Below, in pieces: positions 57,801 through 64,000 of a stretch of DNA of 64,000 nucleotides (position 1 is the stretch's first letter; every line of letters begins with the position of its first letter). A model generated the notes under the pieces. It did no database searches and was not told the origin of the DNA. It worked only from the letters and a program-made list of their open reading frames with translations. Position numbers and translations under genes: made by a program. This DNA is from Primula veris (Eukaryota > Streptophyta > Magnoliopsida > Ericales > Primulaceae), in NCBI GenBank assembly GCA_963682055.1, contig OY821740.1, positions 20,112,814-20,176,813 on the forward strand. Reading direction: 5' to 3'.

Positions 57801-59074
57801 CTTGTTTCCATTAAACTTCCGGATAATCAAAAAACAACTTCGAATTAGGACTCAGACCACAATTAAAAAAGGACTCACCATCTTAATCAAGAGAGTTTCT
57901 TATTTCTCTTCAACTTAAACTCTTTATCCGAATAATCAAAAAACAACTCCGAATTAGGACTCAGACCACAATTAAAAAGGCTCGCCGTCTTAATCAAGAG
58001 AGTTTTTTGTTTCTCTTAAACTTAAACCCGTTATCCCGATAATTAAAAAACAACTCCGAATTAGGACTCAGACCACAATTAAAAGGACTCGCCGTCTTAA
58101 TCAAGAGAGTTTCTTATTTCTCTTAAACTTGAACCCTTTATCCTAATAATTAAAAAACAACTCCGAATTAGGACTCAGACTACAATTAAAAGGACTCACC
58201 GTCTTAATCAAGCAATATCGATATATATACATACATACATAATTGTACATGCATGTTTACTAAAATCACTCATTCAGTCATTCTCCTATTTGTCCAAACA
58301 CGGAACCAGGATGGGAGGGTCTGATATTCTATATGATTTTTTAGACGAGCTTTTTTCCATAGTACGCTTGGCTAAAGTGCTAATTTTTGAAGATTTTAAT
58401 CAAAATACAAAAAAAAACTTTTACTTCTTTTTATCAACCCCGACTGTCTCCATCTAGTTACTTTCGTGTTTATCTTGATAGTAAAAACAACTCCTAATTA
58501 GAACTCAAAACTTGTAAAAACAGTCACCTTCTTAACAAAGCAGCATCCATATATACATATACATATATATACACATACCTATAAATAGTGTAATTGAGGT
58601 CTTATTAAGTTTTGAATCGAGTTTTTCTAATACGAAGTATGCTATTTAAAACAATGATAAAAACAACTCAAAATTAAGAGTCTCAAAACACAAATAAAAA
58701 GTGTCACCTTCTTAACCAAGCAGAATCCATATAAACATACACAGATATACACATACAAAAATAGAAAAATACCTGTAAATGGTGTAATTAAGGTCTTTAG
58801 TAAAGATCAAAGGCATATCCTCACGTAAGGTCCTAACAGCCAACCCAAGATTCACATAAAACTCATCAAACTCCGGTTTTGGCAACGGCGTCGGCTGGAG
58901 CTGCTGCTTGCTCGGTGGCGGAGGCTGTAGCTTCGGAACGGTTGGGATCGTGAGAAGAGAGAGGGAAGAGGGTGAATAATTGTGGGTCAAGCTTAGTCTT
59001 GGGTTTTGGAGAGAAGATAAAGATGAAGATGAGAGAGATTTTGGAGGAGAGAGATTCTGGAGGAGGAAAGACAT
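54831..59074 (-). CDS. Chloroplast DUF2358 protein
   Basis: Two exons, 59074-58773 and 55320-54831, join in phase (AG|G) to 263 aa, stop TAG. Residues 1-50 are Ser/Leu-rich with few acidic residues, a typical plastid transit peptide; 50-66 are Pro/Gln-rich. From about residue 70 the DUF2358 domain runs: FYVNLGLAVRTLREDMPLIF, then YRDDVTFVDP, FTGIENYKLIFWALRFHGRI, then IRWNLRGFPRVPWEA and YKLDRNGKIYEHKVDN. Proteins of this family are uncharacterised plastid proteins with a SnoaL/NTF2-like fold suspected; I assign no reaction. From memory Arabidopsis At1g16320 is of this family and adjoins the cyclin B3;1 gene, as here. The 3452-bp intron is unusual in content, made largely of degenerate repeats. 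Confidence 0.85.
56340..58720. repeat. Degenerate repeats filling the DUF2358 intron
   Basis: Four clear tandem units (about 107-109 bp) are aligned on CGAATTAGGACTCAGAC at 57841, 57950, 58057 and 58164, each with ACAATTAAAA(A)GG, (G/C)TCTTAATCAAG and TTCTCTT. Weaker copies of the same text (ACTC, AAAACAACTC, GTCACCTTCTTAA) occur at about 57535, 58490 and 58660. Near-copies of the exon 1 edge ACCTGTAAATGGTGTAATTA occur at about 58577 and 56537, and GGTAATTCAGGTCTTTGGTG at about 56364. Confidence 0.8.
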
Positions 59075-59089
59075 TGATTTTTATTTTAG

Positions 59090-59108
59090 AGAGAGAGAGA
59101 GAGAGAGA
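59090..59108. repeat. GA microsatellite in DUF2358 leader
   Basis: (GA)n on the plus strand, hence CT-rich in the minus-strand transcript leader, a few bases upstream of the ATG at 59074. Confidence 0.8.
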
Positions 59109-59123
59109 TTTGAGTGGTGATGA

Positions 59124-59131
59124 ATATATAT
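59124..59131 (-). promoter_or_regulatory. TATA-like box of the DUF2358 gene
   Basis: TATATATT on the minus strand about 50 bases before the ATG, with a CT-rich leader between; a reasonable plant core promoter. Confidence 0.4.
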
Positions 59132-61298
59132 GTACATATCGGTTCCTATGTCACTAGTAGTAGTAGTACTAAATACGACTACTTATTTTATTTTACTTTT
59201 TCATACGAAACCTTTTATAAAAAGGTTTTTTGGTTTTTCTGTTTCATACTATGTGAATTTAGAATTGTGCATAATTATGGAGCAACATTGAACAACCTTT
59301 TTAGAAACCCACTTTTATACTCTTACCATTTGTTGGTTTTTGTGTTTGATATTGTGAATTTAGAATGTGAATAATGATTAACGATGGAGTGAAATTGAAC
59401 ATTCTTTCTGGAAACCCACTTTTATATTACGATTACGATAGAGGTGGTCGCGAGTGAGATACATGACTGATCTTTTGGGTAGCTAAAACAACCGCTTTCA
59501 AGTGAAGGTTTGATTGTTTTTCCGTCAATAAAATTGTGCATAAGGGTGATTGTTTTGTATAATGAAAGTTATAGAGGTGAAAAATTCCTTCAATAAAATT
59601 GTAAATGATTTTGATTTTGTCTAGTCTAATAAAAGAGAAAAAGGTGAAAAGTTTCTACCTTGACTAAGGTGACAATAACTATTGGACCAACAATGGGGTT
59701 GTATTCTAATGTTTCAATGTATAAGTTTTGGACTACAGTGTCGTTTGGATCCTGCCACATAAATGAGCTCTGGAGAGTAAAAAGAGTAAACGAAGCATTA
59801 CTCGTTACCGATGGACATGCATTTCAAGAGACTAATTTGGATTATGATTATCGTATTGTTCATTGAATTGCTTTTAAATTTTAACTGACAATCATGAATG
59901 AACTAATTGATTCTCGGTGTAAGAGCATTCACCCATGACCAGCCAAAATGCTAGTTTAGCTATAAAAAAATGAAGTAACTAGAAAAAACAAAAAAAAAAA
60001 TAAGGTTAGCTAGCTAAAAGCATCTATAATAGTTGTGTTAATTTTAATAATATTAACTTTGACACGTCATTATTTAATTGCATTTTAAATAAAACATATG
60101 TAATTGAAATTTAACTTTCACATTAGTGTATTAACTTAACAAAATTATCTAATTTTAATTAAAATTAAGTATTAATTTAAATCTCATTAATAAGTCATTT
60201 TGTAAATCCCACTAAAATAGGAACTAAATAGTAATAGTTGAAATATAGTTCACGTTCAAATTAATGGTATTTTGCCACATCATCAATTAATAATATTAAA
60301 AACATCGTTATCTAATTATTTTAGTTAACAATGGAGATAACAACACTATTGTAAATGTTCTAATGTAAATTGGCTAGATATTTTCACATAGCATATATGT
60401 TGAGTAAAAACTAAAAAAGTGGACCATCACTTAAATTATTCTCGCTTATTACACTATTTTTTCACAAGTACCATTTAATATTATTGAAAGTAATATAATT
60501 TGTAGTAATAGAGAACATGATAGATAGGCCGAATAAATATATATGTAAAATGGATAGCTAAATCTAATAAAGTTAAAAGTGTAGTTTTGATGTTAAATAT
60601 ATAGATAATAATATTGATCTGATGTGGTTGCTATAAGTATTGAATATAATATTTGTTGAAAAGTAGAAGTTTGAAATATCAAAATTTGGTAATATAGTTG
60701 GTCCACTGCCACTACCACTACCACTTTTTTATCTTAAAAAGATGTTAAAAGTTTTAAACGATTAATGTTATACATGCAAGGAATGGCTTCCTTGTGCAGT
60801 AGAGTATATACCAAAACGAATATCGTATCTGATAGTTTAACTTTATTGATCAGCACATTCCTCACAACAATATTGGCATCTTTAGATTCTTGTACAATGT
60901 AAAACATAGTAAAACAAAAAATGCTTGTAAATTGTTTCCAAAATAAAAGTAGGGGCTGTGGCTCACTTATATCACCACCGAAGTACCTATTTGTGGGTCA
61001 GAATAACAAAAGGAAACCAGGAATGCAACTTATAAGCTTAAACAACTATGAACCATGTCTATTTTATGGATATAATTGGTGCTAATCTATTTCGAGGTAA
61101 CATCTATGACACTAACATTAAAGCAAGGATTAAACTTTATCCTTCTATAAAATTCTTTTTTCCCCTTACCTACGGCAACACTCTTTACTTAATATCACCT
61201 TGAATTGAAATAGACAAAAAGGCTAACAGTAACAGATACAGTAACATTTTTGATTGGAAACAAATACATTTGAAAGAAAAGTACCATAAAAAAGTTTG
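59132..61298. other. Intergenic: DUF2358 promoter and LYSA 3' UTR
   Basis: The left part should contain the DUF2358 promoter. A 170-bp echo is visible: TGAATTTAGAAT(T)GTG and GAAACCCACTTTTATA recur at about 59255-59320 and 59352-59432. The right part holds the 3' UTR of LYSA; AATAAA on the minus strand (60842-60847) is a candidate poly(A) signal about 450 bases after the stop. No gene is seen in between. Confidence 0.4.

Positions 61299-64000
<2,702 letters not shown>

Overview
This is an AT-rich stretch of a flowering-plant (core eudicot) nuclear chromosome. It shows spliced genes with GT-AG introns, plant-specific families (a MYB-CC factor, a B3-type cyclin, a plastid DUF2358 protein, plant diaminopimelate decarboxylase) and a dense layer of plant transposons. 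I cannot name the species from the sequence.

Four genes can be read exon by exon. (1) An APL-like MYB-CC transcription factor, minus strand, 25179 to 13606, 7 exons, 252 aa. Its first intron holds a 5.15-kb Ty1/copia element whose two LTRs differ at one base. (2) A complete B3-type cyclin, plus strand, 46422 to 53334, 24 exons, 641 aa, with one GC-AG intron. (3) A DUF2358 chloroplast protein, minus strand, 59074 to 54831, 2 exons, 263 aa, with a 3.45-kb intron that appears to have grown from repeated copies of its own 5' edge. (4) The last five exons of plastid diaminopimelate decarboxylase (LYSA), minus strand, running off the right edge. One of its introns carries an intact Cassandra TRIM with 5S rRNA-like sequence in its LTRs. 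A fifth, doubtful gene at 3.7-4.0 kb resembles the N-terminal part of phytoene synthase and seems to be an orphan exon.

Layout: 0-7 kb holds repeats (MITEs, a 130-bp direct repeat, CAGTCTGA minisatellites, a foldback element) around the phytoene-synthase-like fragment. 7-12 kb is a nest: a decayed LINE interrupted by a solo LTR, itself interrupted by a CACTA-type MITE, with a second solo LTR of the same family next to it. 12.3-13 kb is a pogo/Lemi-like element with a transposase remnant. 13.6-25.2 kb is the APL-like gene with its intronic copia. 25-32 kb is intergenic with scattered repeats. 32.4-40.5 kb is an old copia element (Ale-like reverse transcriptase) containing a nested solo LTR. 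41-45 kb holds a Helitron end, a long inverted repeat, a deleted SIRE-like copia and MITEs. 46.4-64 kb is gene-rich: cyclin and DUF2358 genes converge, and LYSA follows.

The genes do not form a pathway. The cyclin B3 and DUF2358 genes are, from memory, also neighbours in Arabidopsis (At1g16330 and At1g16320), so the right part is probably an old conserved gene block and the left part repeat-expanded. I found no new biological system. The most interesting observations are the self-duplicating DUF2358 intron, the intronic Cassandra, the young intronic copia, and several fossil insertions whose target-site duplications can be read exactly.
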